Source: Acidobacteriota bacterium
GTDB lineage: Bacteria; Acidobacteriota; Terriglobia; Acidiferrales; UBA7541
DNA: 36,907 bases
NCBI GenBank assembly: GCA_016201285.1
Contig: JACQDE010000077.1
Span: 1-36,907 of the forward strand
Reading direction: 5' to 3'
Below the pieces are notes generated by a model. That model was given only the letters and a program-made list of their open reading frames with translations. It made no database searches and was not told where the DNA came from. Below are positions 7,321 through 15,208 of this stretch, in pieces. Numbering within the stretch: the stretch's first letter is position 1; every line of letters begins with the position of its first letter. The position numbers and the translations under genes are program-made.

Positions 7321-8181
7321 ATGCGTACGCGCGTGCAGGTGGGAACTCTGTGTATTCTGCTGGCGCTTGGCGCCGGCGCGGCGATGGCCCAGGAAGGGCC
7401 GAAGACGCCCAATGCCCACGACATCTATTGCTCCGGCGTGGTGACAAAGGAAGCCATCCCGGCGGACACCTACGTGATTTCCGGCGAAGAGTCGTCTTAC
7501 CGGATCACCTACGGCCGCGGCGACTACATCTTCATCAACAAGGGTTCGTCCAGCGGCACCAAGGTGGGCGACGAATTCCTGGTCATGCGCCCGGTGAAGA
7601 GCCCGGCGCACATCAAGTGGTTCGAGTACCAGCCGTCGCTGATGCTGGCCATGGGCACACACTGGCTGGACGTGGGCCGCGTGAAGGTGGCGCACGTGGA
7701 GGCTAGCGTCTCCGTGGCGCAGGTTGTTTCTTCCTGCGGCTTCATGCAGCGCGGCGATATCGCCCGGCCGTTTGCCGAGCGCCCGGCGCCGGCGCTGCGG
7801 CCGGTGAACCGCGACCGCTTCCCTGCCTCGAGCGGCAAGAATCAGGGCATGATCGTTACCGCAAAGGACTGGGCGCAGGTCGTGGGCATGAACAGCGTCA
7901 TCTACGTGAACCTGGGCAGCGCGCAGGGTGCGAAGGTGGGCGACTACGTGCGCATCTACCGCTATCAGGGCACGCGCCACGACACTGTCTATCAGAGCCG
8001 CCGCACCCAGTACGTGCGCTGGGGCTTCGGCGGCACGCCGGTACCCTACAACTGGAAAGACCTGCCGCGCGACCATTTGGGCGAAGGCATCGTGCTGCGC
8101 GTTTCCGAAAACGCCGCGACCGTGCTGATCACATTCAGCCTGCGCGACATCTACCTGGGTGACTACGTCGAAATTCAGTAG
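7321..8181 (+). CDS. Secreted protein with two FlgT-C-like GSxxGxKVGD repeats
   Basis: Function not known. The 286-aa protein has a signal peptide (residues 1-23, cleavage probably after AMA) and two similar segments about 125 residues apart: YIFINKGSSSGTKVGDEFLV (about 69-88) and VIYVNLGSAQGAKVGDYVRI. This motif, a beta-strand followed by G-S-x2-G-x-KVGD, resembles the C-terminal domain of the flagellar protein FlgT and related periplasmic barrel-like domains. No flagellar genes are nearby, so a flagellar role is not implied. The ATG at 7321 was chosen because GGAGGA ends four bases upstream; a GTG at 7309 lies within that site region. A strong intrinsic terminator follows, so the gene is probably transcribed alone. 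Confidence 0.85.
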   Translation: MRTRVQVGTLCILLALGAGAAMAQEGPKTPNAHDIYCSGVVTKEAIPADTYVISGEESSYRITYGRGDYIFINKGSSSGTKVGDEFLVMRPVKSPAHIKWFEYQPSLMLAMGTHWLDVGRVKVAHVEASVSVAQVVSSCGFMQRGDIARPFAERPAPALRPVNRDRFPASSGKNQGMIVTAKDWAQVVGMNSVIYVNLGSAQGAKVGDYVRIYRYQGTRHDTVYQSRRTQYVRWGFGGTPVPYNWKDLPRDHLGEGIVLRVSENAATVLITFSLRDIYLGDYVEIQ

Positions 8182-8214
8182 CACCCACAAACCGAAACCA
8201 CACCGCAGTCACGC

Positions 8215-8253
8215 AAAGGCCCGCGCCGTAAACGGCGCGGGCCTTTGTTTTTT
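8215..8253 (+). terminator. Strong intrinsic terminator
   Basis: A perfect 14-bp stem (AAAGGCCCGCGCCG with its complement, 8215-8228 and 8233-8246) closes a TAAA loop and is followed by GTTTTTT. It lies 34 bp after the stop codon of the secreted protein gene and is the clearest terminator in the window. Confidence 0.92.
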
Positions 8254-8270
8254 GGGAACTGAGAAAAAGA

Positions 8271-8351
8271 TGTAGCCCGCGTCTTCAGACGCGGGGCCGC
8301 CGGGAACCCCCGCCTCCTCTCCCAAAGCTTCGGGAGAGGAGGCAGGCTACA
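8271..8351. repeat. TGTAGCCCGCG...GGCAGGCTACA palindromic repeat
   Basis: Contains CCGCGTCTTCAGACGCGG and CTCCTCTCCC...GGGAGAGGAGG stems. It is the inverted counterpart of the copy at 3364-3441: the same two halves appear in reverse order and orientation. It lies between a terminator and the convergent AMMECR1 gene. Confidence 0.7.
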
Positions 8352-8372
8352 ATCTCTCAACTTGAAAGGGAG

Positions 8373-8951
8373 TTAGCTCGCTTGAGCGTGAGGCTTCGCG
8401 TGGGTGCCGGCTTCGGAGAAGACTTCGGCGGTGAAGGCTTCGATGCGCGAGTCGGGGTTTTTCCAGGCATCGCGCGGCAGCCCGGCCTTCACGCAGGTTT
8501 CTTCGAGAAACCGCTCTCGGGACCAGTGGTAGCGCGTGGGAACCTGCGGCAGCAGCAGCCCGCGGAAGGGTCCGCACCGCACCAGCAGGCCGTGTCGGCC
8601 AACCTCGATCTGTTCCGGCATAATCGGCTCGAGCGGTGAGAGCACGGAAATTTCGATTTCCAGGCCAGCGAGTTCTTCGGCGCGGACGGGATCGAAGCGC
8701 GGGTCATCGCGGGAGACAGAAATGGCGCAGCGAGCCACCGCTTCAGCCACCGACAGACCCGCCTCCACCTGTCCGAGGCAGCCGCGCAAACGGCCTTCGT
8801 GGTGAATGGAAACGAACACGCCGGCCGGATCGGCCAGCCGCCCGGCGGGCGGCGGAACGTCGAGCATGTTTCCGTGGAGGACGGCTTCGGTCAGGGCACG
8901 CCGCGCCAGTTCGAGCAGCGCGCGGCGTTCGGCCTCAGAGAGTGGCGACAT
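8373..8951 (-). CDS. AMMECR1-domain protein (AmmeMemoRadiSam system protein A)
   Basis: The 192-aa protein matches the AMMECR1 family throughout: GVFVSIHHEGRLRGCLGQVE (about residues 44-63), the central AISVSRDDPRFDPV, then LEIEISVLSPLEPI and GLLLPQVPTRYHWSRERFLEETCVKAGL. In bacteria this protein is often encoded with a Memo-family protein and a radical SAM enzyme; neither is in this window. The biochemical role is unsettled. Its start overlaps the end of pgsA by 17 bp, so the two are probably co-transcribed with pgsA first. Confidence 0.92.
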   Translation of the reverse strand: MSPLSEAERRALLELARRALTEAVLHGNMLDVPPPAGRLADPAGVFVSIHHEGRLRGCLGQVEAGLSVAEAVARCAISVSRDDPRFDPVRAEELAGLEIEISVLSPLEPIMPEQIEVGRHGLLVRCGPFRGLLLPQVPTRYHWSRERFLEETCVKAGLPRDAWKNPDSRIEAFTAEVFSEAGTHAKPHAQAS

Positions 8952-9564
8952 CTTGCTGCTTCTTCTGGCGCTCCAGGATGCGCAGGCGCAGGCGGCGCTG
9001 CTTCACGCGGTCGTCCACCTTCGTCCAGAACATCAGGAAGTACTGCACCGCGGAAGCGATCGCGCTCAGCACGACGAGCCACAGCAATAGCAGGGAGAGC
9101 TGGTTCAGAAGCGGTTGCTTGGCGCCGAGGATGAGCGCACTGACGGCAATCACCTGGAGCACCATTTTCGCCTTGCCCAGCGTGGAGGCAGAAATCGTAA
9201 AGCCTTCGGCGGAGGCGATGTTGCGCAGGCCCATCACCGTGAACTCACGCCCGATGATGATCACCACCATCCACGCCGGCACCCGCCCCATCTGCACCAG
9301 CGAAATGAACGCAGCGGAGATAAGCAATTTGTCGGCGATGGGGTCGAGCAGAGTGCCGAGCGTGGTGATCTCGCCGCGCTTGCGCGCGATGTAGCCGTCG
9401 GCCCAGTCGGTGGCGGCCGCCATCAGCAGGATCAGCACGCCCCAGATCTCAAAATGGACGGGAACGCCCCAGACCACCACATTCGGCTCGCGCGTGAGCA
9501 ACACCACAACCAGCAGCGGCACGAAAAAGATCCGCAGAATCGTCAGGCTGTTCGGCAAATTCAT
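8935..9564 (-). CDS. pgsA: CDP-diacylglycerol--glycerol-3-phosphate 3-phosphatidyltransferase
   Basis: Makes phosphatidylglycerol phosphate, the committed step to phosphatidylglycerol and cardiolipin, in the inner membrane (209 aa). The CDP-alcohol phosphotransferase signature is complete: DWADGYIARKRGEITTLGTL followed by LDPIADK, giving the D-x2-DG-x2-AR-x8-G-x3-D-x3-D pattern near residues 51-75. Several hydrophobic segments surround it, and the C-terminus is basic (KQRRLRLRILERQKK). The start MNLPNSLTILRI is the usual family N-terminus; the open frame upstream is unrelated. It shares a 17-bp overlap with the AMMECR1 gene downstream. Confidence 0.94.
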   Translation of the reverse strand: MNLPNSLTILRIFFVPLLVVVLLTREPNVVVWGVPVHFEIWGVLILLMAAATDWADGYIARKRGEITTLGTLLDPIADKLLISAAFISLVQMGRVPAWMVVIIIGREFTVMGLRNIASAEGFTISASTLGKAKMVLQVIAVSALILGAKQPLLNQLSLLLLWLVVLSAIASAVQYFLMFWTKVDDRVKQRRLRLRILERQKKQQDVATL

Positions 9565-10018
9565 AGTGTCTTGGCGGAAGCGGTCACGCGGTTGCCCCAG
9601 AGCATCGCGCCGACCGTGCAAACCCACTATAGCCCTGCCCCAGAGTCGAGTCAATCGGCTCGTCAGCGAGCGCGGCTCCCGGGACGAGGCGCAGGAAAGC
9701 CGTGAAAACGCGGAAAGTGTGCACAACGGAACAAGTTTGTTAGAGTAACTAAAAGCGAACGTCGCTGCCCCAAATCTGTGCAAAAACTTTTGGGCAATTT
9801 GCGGGCTTTATTAGGTTTTCCTAATCCCTGCCGGGACCGGGTTCACTCTCGTACGTTGCTCATTATCAATAACTTACGAACGTCGCGTGTCAGACTCGCC
9901 AACAGGGATTTCTGAAAGTTAAAGCAGCCGCGGAACTGGCTCAGTGCCAGATTTCCACCTACTTTTCCACAGGCAGACACAACCGGCGAGGACTCAGTAG
10001 CTTAGCGGACCGGGCCGG
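9565..10018. other. 454-bp non-coding interval
   Basis: No credible gene in either strand. It holds a 10-bp direct repeat CGAACGTCGC (9756-9765 and 9877-9886), a small TTAGG-TTTT-CCTAA hairpin (9811-9824) and a CTGGC-TCAGT-GCCAG hairpin (9936-9950) flanked by GGAA and TTCC. The central part is visibly more A/T-rich than the surrounding genes. It could contain regulatory sites for pgsA or an unrecognised small RNA; no known RNA family was identified. Confidence 0.4.
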
Positions 10019-10219
10019 TCAAATGCGGCTTGGGCCAGTCAGCACGCGCGCGGGCAGCAAAATGATGGCACGGAGCAGCTCCAGCACGCCGGTAACGGCG
10101 ATGCCGACCAGCCGGAACGGCAACAGCAGTAGCCAGACGATGGGATACAGCACAATCGCCAGCAGCGCCAGCGGCCAGCAGATCACCAGCAAAATGCACC
10201 ACAGAAAAAAGCTCGCCAT
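10019..10219 (-). CDS. Small membrane protein of unknown function
   Basis: A 66-aa protein that is almost entirely hydrophobic: MASFFLWCILLVICWPLALL forms one segment and AIVLYPIVWLLLLPFRLVGI a second, with a third near VLELLRAIILLP. The start is well supported by GGGAGG eight bases before the ATG. Two or three membrane helices, no charged catalytic residues and a short basic tail are visible. It stands between a long non-coding interval and hflX; it is not obviously coupled to either. No function can be assigned. Confidence 0.7.
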   Translation of the reverse strand: MASFFLWCILLVICWPLALLAIVLYPIVWLLLLPFRLVGIAVTGVLELLRAIILLPARVLTGPSRI

Positions 10220-10290
10220 CGAAGTGACCTCCCTGCTCCCTCACCGCAAGATACGCAATTTGCAGTGAAGATGTTTCTGTGTGGGCGCGT

Positions 10291-11592
10291 TCAGCCGATG
10301 ACTTCGATCTCGGCGTGGAGAAGACGCCGGGCAAGAGACTCAGGCATCTCCGCGTTGAGGCGCATGTGGCCGTCCTGCACCTCGGAGTGCAACACGCGTC
10401 CGCAGGCGTGAATGAGCGCGAGCGTGCGGCCGTCGGCGAGCGGCAGTTGCAGCGTCACGCGCACCGTCGGATCCACTGGCATAGCCTCGTCAATCCGGTG
10501 CAACAGCTCTTCGAGGCCAGCGCCGGTGAGCGCGGAGACGAAAACGTTTCCGTTGCCGTTGTGCAGCGCCGCGGCTTCCTCGGGAGAGAGCAGGTCCAGC
10601 TTGTTGAAGACGTGCAGGCGCGGGCGGCCGGCGACGGCAAGTTCGGCGAGCACCTTTTCTACCTCGGTATCCTGCTCGGCGTGGCGCGGATTGGCCACGT
10701 CGGCAACTTGCAGGATGAGCGACGCTTCCTGCACCTCCTCGAGCGTGGCGCGGAACGCGGCAATCAGACCGGGCGGCAGTTCGCGGATGAAGCCGACCGT
10801 GTCCGAGAGCAGCACCTTGCGGTTCGAGGGCAGGCGCACGGCGCGCACCGTGGGATCGAGCGTGGCGAACATTTTCCCCGACGTGAGCACGCCCGCATGG
10901 GTGAGCGCGTTGAAGAGCGTGGATTTTCCGGCGTTGGTGTAGCCCACCAGCGCGACCGTGCCCAATGGCACCGCCTGCCGTGCCTGCCGCCGGACGGCGC
11001 GCTGCCGGCGGACGCGCTCGATATTCTGCTCGATCTTGCGCACGCGGTCGCGGATGCGCCGGCGGTCAGTTTCCAGTTTCTGCTCGCCGGGGCCGCGGGT
11101 ACCGATGCCGCCGCCGAGCCGGGAAAGCTCGACGCCGCGCCCGGAAAGCCGCGGCAACAGATAGTTGAGCTGCGCCAGTTCGACCTGCAACTGGCCTTCG
11201 CGGCTGCGCGCATGGCGCGCAAAGATGTCCAGGATCAATTGCGTGCGGTCAATCACGCGGCACTCGGTGGCCTTTTCGATGTTGCGCTGCTGGCCGGGAG
11301 TGAGGTTGCGGTCAAAGATCACCAGCGGCGCCTTGCGCATTTGCGCTTCGATCTTGATTTCCTCGAGCTTGCCACGGCCGACCAGCGTGGCCGGGTCAAT
11401 GGCGTCGCGGATCTGCAGGAGGCTGCCGGCCACAGCGGCGCCGGCGCTGCGCGCCAGTTCGTCCAGCTCGAGCAGCGATTCGCGCTCGGCCACGCCGGCT
11501 TCAACACCCGGGATGCGTGAGGCGCGCTTCACGCCCACGCCGACAAGCAAGACTCGTTCGCGGTGGCTGATAGGCTGCGAGCTCGGTTTCAT
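10291..11592 (-). CDS. hflX: GTPase HflX
   Basis: Ribosome-associated GTPase that splits stalled or stressed ribosomes (433 aa). The N-terminal HflX domain includes GRGKLEEI and the glycine-rich LGGGIGTRGPGEQKLETDRR (about 159-178). It is followed by a coiled-coil linker and the G domain: Walker A GYTNAGKS at 217-224, the switch region with DTVGFIRELP, and NKLD. The ATG beginning MKPSSQPISHRERVLLVGV was chosen at the start of family similarity. It lies downstream of miaA on the same strand. In enterobacteria hfq sits between these two genes; here the 106-bp gap holds no hfq. Confidence 0.95.
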   Translation of the reverse strand: MKPSSQPISHRERVLLVGVGVKRASRIPGVEAGVAERESLLELDELARSAGAAVAGSLLQIRDAIDPATLVGRGKLEEIKIEAQMRKAPLVIFDRNLTPGQQRNIEKATECRVIDRTQLILDIFARHARSREGQLQVELAQLNYLLPRLSGRGVELSRLGGGIGTRGPGEQKLETDRRRIRDRVRKIEQNIERVRRQRAVRRQARQAVPLGTVALVGYTNAGKSTLFNALTHAGVLTSGKMFATLDPTVRAVRLPSNRKVLLSDTVGFIRELPPGLIAAFRATLEEVQEASLILQVADVANPRHAEQDTEVEKVLAELAVAGRPRLHVFNKLDLLSPEEAAALHNGNGNVFVSALTGAGLEELLHRIDEAMPVDPTVRVTLQLPLADGRTLALIHACGRVLHSEVQDGHMRLNAEMPESLARRLLHAEIEVIG

Positions 11593-11698
11593 ACGTTGTG
11601 AGCGATTCCTGGCACGGCAGACAGACAGGAGAGTATCGTTGGGGAGCTGCTTCGCAGCGGCTGAACTGCCCGGACCGGATCGTGCTCCATCAAGCGCA

Positions 11699-12685
11699 TT
11701 ATACGCCTTCCAATCGCGGACCGCGAGGCCACGAGGCAAGACGCAATTGCTCTCCGAGATACTCCGCGACACCGGCAGCAACCACCTCGTCGTCGCCGAA
11801 GCCTTCAAACCAGCGCACGCCCGTTTCTTTGCGGAACCAGGTGAGCTGGCGCTTCGCGTAGCGCCGCGTGGCCTGACGGATCGCAGCCACCGCTGCATCG
11901 AGCGCAATCACTCCGGCCAGGTGCTTTTGCAGCTCGCCATAGCCGATGAACTGAAACGGTTTGGAGTCCGCAGGAATGCCGGCGGACATCAGCCGCTTCA
12001 CTTCCTCGAGCCAGCCCGCGGCGAACATGGCATCCACGCGGCGCTCGATGCGTTGGTAGAGGGCGGCGCGCGGCGGCTTCAGCCCGACTTTGATGGCGTG
12101 ATAGCCTTCGAGCTGCGGACGGCCCGCGCGGTGCAGTTCGGTGATGGGTTTGCCCGTCAGGAGCCGGACTTCGAGCGCGCGAATCATCTTCGTGAGGTCG
12201 CGCGGAGCGATGCGCGCCGCCGCGGCGGGATCGAGCCGCGCCAGGATGCGGTGCAGATATTCATGGCCATGCGTCTCGGCCAGGCGCCGCAGGCGTTCGC
12301 GCAGTTCGTCCGAGCGCGTGGGCGCGTCGGAAAGCCCTTCGAGCAGCGCGCGTAGATAAAGTCCGGTGCCTACGGTGAATACTGGCAACTTTCCGCGGCG
12401 GCGCAGGTCATCGAGTACCGCAAGCGCGCGCAGGCGATATTCCCCTGCGGTGAAAACCTCGCCGGCGTCGAGCAAATCCACCAGGTGATGCGGGATACCG
12501 CTCTGCTCGGTGGGCGGCGCCTTCGCAGTGCCGATGTCGAAGTGCCGATACACTTGCGTCGAATCACAACAGACCACTTCTCCGCCGAAGCGCTCCGCCA
12601 CGGCGATGCCCAGTACGGATTTGCCTGCGCCGGTGGGGCCGACGATGGCCACCAGCGGAAAGGCGTGCGGTTCGGGAGAAGTCAT
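11699..12685 (-). CDS. miaA: tRNA dimethylallyltransferase
   Basis: Transfers the dimethylallyl group to N6 of A37 in tRNAs reading UNN codons (328 aa, normal). The P-loop is VGPTGAGKS (about 15-23), followed by DSTQVYRHFDIGTAKAP, the family's substrate-binding segment. Later motifs include the conserved GTGLYLRALLEGL, PRDLTKMIRALEV and FQFIGYGEL segments, then RRYAKRQLTWFRKE. The start codon overlaps the stop of a 30-residue membrane microprotein gene as TGATG, which indicates translational coupling and supports this start. The gene sits in the long leftward operon that begins with fabZ and is followed by hflX. Confidence 0.95.
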   Translation of the reverse strand: MTSPEPHAFPLVAIVGPTGAGKSVLGIAVAERFGGEVVCCDSTQVYRHFDIGTAKAPPTEQSGIPHHLVDLLDAGEVFTAGEYRLRALAVLDDLRRRGKLPVFTVGTGLYLRALLEGLSDAPTRSDELRERLRRLAETHGHEYLHRILARLDPAAAARIAPRDLTKMIRALEVRLLTGKPITELHRAGRPQLEGYHAIKVGLKPPRAALYQRIERRVDAMFAAGWLEEVKRLMSAGIPADSKPFQFIGYGELQKHLAGVIALDAAVAAIRQATRRYAKRQLTWFRKETGVRWFEGFGDDEVVAAGVAEYLGEQLRLASWPRGPRLEGV

Positions 12686-12777
12686 CAAATGACGTTCCAG
12701 AAACGAATCAGCAGGAAGGCGAGCAGCAGCAGCGCCAGCAGGAGTGCGCCAACGATTTGCGTGCGGTTCAGCTTCAC
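12685..12777 (-). CDS. 30-residue single-span membrane microprotein, coupled on both sides
   Basis: A GTG-initiated frame encodes MKLNRTQIVGALLLALLLL followed by AFLLIRFWNVI: a basic N-terminus, one leucine-rich membrane helix (about residues 8-25) and a short polar end. Its GTG overlaps the TGA stop of the TonB-like gene (GTGA), and its own TGA overlaps the ATG of miaA (TGATG). Both overlaps are the arrangements used for translational coupling, and the hydrophobic peptide is what one expects of a real small membrane protein. Function unknown. An alternative is that it only serves to pass ribosomes from the TonB-like gene to miaA. Confidence 0.65.
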   Translation of the reverse strand: MKLNRTQIVGALLLALLLLAFLLIRFWNVI

Positions 12778-14138
12778 CGGGCGGCTTCGAGAGGCAGATT
12801 ATACAAGAAGATGAATCGCAGCTCGATGAATGGTCCGCTGAAAGCCGGCGGCAGCGGCTCGAACGGGCTCGAAGCGCGGATGGAAGACATCGCGGCGCGG
12901 TCGAGCGGCTCCTTGGTGGAAGTGAGCAGGAGGTTTGGCTCGGGATAGGGCACGTTGCCGTCACGCAGAATGCGGAATTGCAGCACCACGCGGCCCTTCT
13001 CGCCCATGCGCGCGGATTCGGGTATCACGGCGTACCAATTACGGCGCACGCTGGCCAACACGCGGTCCAGGTAGTTGGAGAAATCCACACCCTCGGTCGG
13101 GGTGAGCATCTGGACCCCGGCGCCGACGTAGTTCTCTCCGCTTCCGCCGCCACCGGGACCTCCGCCACCGCCTTCTCCCGGGCGCCGCGGGATGACATCC
13201 ATGAAGCCGCCCTGGTTCGACCCGCTGCTTCGCTGCGAGTCGCGCATGGACTCTTCGAGCGCTTTGCCGGGCGAAAGACGCGGGAGCAGGAGTGGGCTGC
13301 TGGACTTGGGCGCGCCCGGCGATTCCAGGCGCAACGGCTCGCGCGGCGTTTCGGCGCGCAACTGGCGCTCCGGCGCTGCGGGAACCTGCGGCGCGGGTGC
13401 AGCGGGCAGTTCGCGTTGCGGCTTGCTTTCCGGCGGGCCGGGCAGCGGCGAAGGTTCCACGTTGGGCGGAGCAATCTGCCGGAGGATGCGCGGGTCAATC
13501 CGCATCTGCGGGCTGGGCGGCGCCGCGCGCGGAACGTACGGCGCCACGTCGCGCACCGACGGCGGCAGATAGACCATGCCCAGCGACCGGCTGGCCAGCT
13601 CGAGCTCTGACTGCGTCGGCATGCGTGGCGGAAACAGCGACGGCCAGAAAACCGCAAACGTCACCAGCAGCACGTGAAAAAGCAGCGTGCCCGTCTGCGA
13701 CAGCCAGCGGTTATCTACCTCGCGCTCCTCGACCGGCTGGCTCATCAGGTTCACTTCGCCGGTGAGCAGCACGTCCGGCTCGACCATGTCGCGCAGCGCT
13801 CGCAGCGGCACGCGCGCGCCCATGGATAGTTCCGCGGGGCGCGCATCCTTGGGAATGGCCACGCGGGAATCGAGCACGGTGAGCGGGACGTGCGAAGGGA
13901 TGGCGCTGCGCGTCTCGAGGGGCGTTGCCGGCATGTCCCGCGGCACGACGATGCGCCCGCCGAGCACTTCGAGCGGAATGTGCGAGGGGATGCTCGAACG
14001 GCCGTCGAGCGGCACAATCGGAAGGTCCGCCGGCACCACCGAGCGGGAATCGAGCGAAGTGGAAACGCGCTTCGCGTTGCCGGGGGAATCCTCCGCTTGC
14101 GGCAGAAGCTGGGTCGGGACCAGGGTCCGGGGAATCAT
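12774..14138 (-). CDS. TonB-family protein with five 15-residue N-terminal repeats
   Basis: The 454-aa protein has an unusual cytoplasmic N-terminus: residues 29-103 are five consecutive 15-residue repeats (for example LDSRSVVPADLPIVP, LDGRSSIPSHIPLEV). One membrane helix follows (about 149-168, LLFHVLLVTFAVFWPSLF), then a proline- and glutamine-rich periplasmic stretch, a Gly-rich patch (GGGGGPGGGGSGENY), and a C-terminal TonB/TolA-like domain (SNYLDRVLASVRRNWY to the end). TonB proteins carry inner-membrane energy to outer-membrane transporters; no ExbB/ExbD genes are nearby, so the partner is unknown. The ATG overlaps the stop of the Gfo/Idh gene as ATGA, and its stop overlaps the next start as GTGA. 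Role in transport or envelope integrity is inference. Confidence 0.85.
   Translation of the reverse strand: MIPRTLVPTQLLPQAEDSPGNAKRVSTSLDSRSVVPADLPIVPLDGRSSIPSHIPLEVLGGRIVVPRDMPATPLETRSAIPSHVPLTVLDSRVAIPKDARPAELSMGARVPLRALRDMVEPDVLLTGEVNLMSQPVEEREVDNRWLSQTGTLLFHVLLVTFAVFWPSLFPPRMPTQSELELASRSLGMVYLPPSVRDVAPYVPRAAPPSPQMRIDPRILRQIAPPNVEPSPLPGPPESKPQRELPAAPAPQVPAAPERQLRAETPREPLRLESPGAPKSSSPLLLPRLSPGKALEESMRDSQRSSGSNQGGFMDVIPRRPGEGGGGGPGGGGSGENYVGAGVQMLTPTEGVDFSNYLDRVLASVRRNWYAVIPESARMGEKGRVVLQFRILRDGNVPYPEPNLLLTSTKEPLDRAAMSSIRASSPFEPLPPAFSGPFIELRFIFLYNLPLEAAR
13830..14054 (-). repeat. Five in-frame 45-bp coding repeats
   Basis: Encodes the five 15-residue units in the TonB-like protein with consensus L-D-x-R-x-x-[IV]-P-x-x-[IVLM]-P-x-x-x. 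The units keep an exact 15-residue spacing with no gaps, but have diverged in sequence, so the duplication is old and the period is under selection. Confidence 0.8.
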
Positions 14139-15130
14139 AGTGACGCCATTGGGGCGACGCCGCCCAATTGGACGCGGCGGGCGTGGTCGAGGATGCCCGC
14201 CATCACGCGGTCGGCAAGTTCCAGCGCGCGGCGGCCGGCGGCGCCGTCCACGCGCGGCGTGGTGCGCGTGCGCACCGCATCGAGAAACGCATGCAGCTCG
14301 GCGTGCAGCGGCTCTTCCGGTTTCGTATCGAGCTTCTCAAAGCCGAATTCCGGCGGCTTTCCGTCGCGCGCCGGCGTGGCCACACGGACGCGCAGCGCGT
14401 CACGGCGCGCGTAGTCAATCGAGATGTATTCGTGCGCCTGGAAAAAGCGCATTTTGCGCACGCGCTCGGTGGAGACGCGGCTCGCGGTGACATTGGCCAC
14501 CGCGCCGCTCATGAACTCGATGCGCGCGTGGGCGATATCCACGCGCTCGGTGAGGATGGGGATGCCCACCGACTTCACTTCCTTCACCGGTCCGTCCACC
14601 AGCGCCAGCAGAATATCGAGGTCGTGGATCATCACGTCGTACACCACGTCCACGTCGAGGCTGCGCGGGGAAAAAACGCCCAGGCGGTGCACCTCGAAGA
14701 AGAGCGGCTTCGTCACCACTGGCTGCACAGCCACAATCGCCGGATTGAAGCGTTCGAGATGGCCCACCTGCAACACGCGCCTGTTTTTCTCCGCCGCGGC
14801 GATGAGTTGGTCCGCTTCGGCCAGCGACGCAGCCATCGGCTTTTCCACCAGCACGTCAATTCCCTGCTCGAGCAGGCGGCAGCCGATGCGCGCGTGCTCG
14901 ACGGTGGGCACGGCCAGGCTGACGGCGTCCACGCGGCCAGCGAGCGCCTCGACGCCCGGCAGGGCTTCGGTGTTGAACTCGCTGGCGACGCTGCTGGCGC
15001 GGTCCGCATTCGCATCGACCACGCCGACCAGCTCCGCCTCTTCGAGCTCGCGATAGACGCGGACATGGTTGCGCCCGAAGTCGCCCACGCCAATCACCGC
15101 CACGCGGATTTTCTTGTCGCTCAAATCCAT
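14135..15130 (-). CDS. Gfo/Idh/MocA-family oxidoreductase, possibly UDP-GlcNAc 3-dehydrogenase-like
   Basis: An NAD(P)-dependent sugar dehydrogenase fold (331 aa): the N-terminal Rossmann motif VAVIGVGDFGRNH (about 10-22), the catalytic-lysine motif EKPMAAS (about 96-102), and GHLERFNPA, seen in proteins annotated as UDP-GlcNAc 3-dehydrogenases such as GnnA. GnnA, with the aminotransferase GnnB, makes the 3-amino sugar used for amide-linked lipid A in Acidithiobacillus. Its place directly after lpxA and lpxI makes a lipid A sugar role attractive, but no GnnB-like gene is in the window, so the substrate remains inference. It is separated from lpxI by a palindromic repeat and overlaps the TonB-like gene as ATGA. 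Confidence 0.85.
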   Translation of the reverse strand: MDLSDKKIRVAVIGVGDFGRNHVRVYRELEEAELVGVVDANADRASSVASEFNTEALPGVEALAGRVDAVSLAVPTVEHARIGCRLLEQGIDVLVEKPMAASLAEADQLIAAAEKNRRVLQVGHLERFNPAIVAVQPVVTKPLFFEVHRLGVFSPRSLDVDVVYDVMIHDLDILLALVDGPVKEVKSVGIPILTERVDIAHARIEFMSGAVANVTASRVSTERVRKMRFFQAHEYISIDYARRDALRVRVATPARDGKPPEFGFEKLDTKPEEPLHAELHAFLDAVRTRTTPRVDGAAGRRALELADRVMAGILDHARRVQLGGVAPMASL

Positions 15131-15138
15131 CCTTCTAG

Positions 15139-15208
15139 GGAGGACAGGCTTCAGCCTGTCCAGCAGCCAATTCGAAATCGGAGATGGACAGGCTGAAAGT
15201 CTGTCCTA
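15139..15208. repeat. AGGACAGGCTTCAGCCTGTCC palindromic repeat pair
   Basis: Two inverted-repeat modules, one starting AGGACAGGCTTCAGCCTG and one ending CAGGCTGAAAGTCTGTCCTA. On the minus strand the outer end reads GGTAGGACAG, and this TAG is the lpxI stop codon. A related TAGGACAGG...CCTGTCC unit occurs at about 32523-32549. Confidence 0.6.

Noticed and set aside
9936..9950. CTGGC-TCAGT-GCCAG hairpin considered as a terminator
   Set aside because: Stem of only 5 bp and no T-tract; listed only as part of the non-coding interval.
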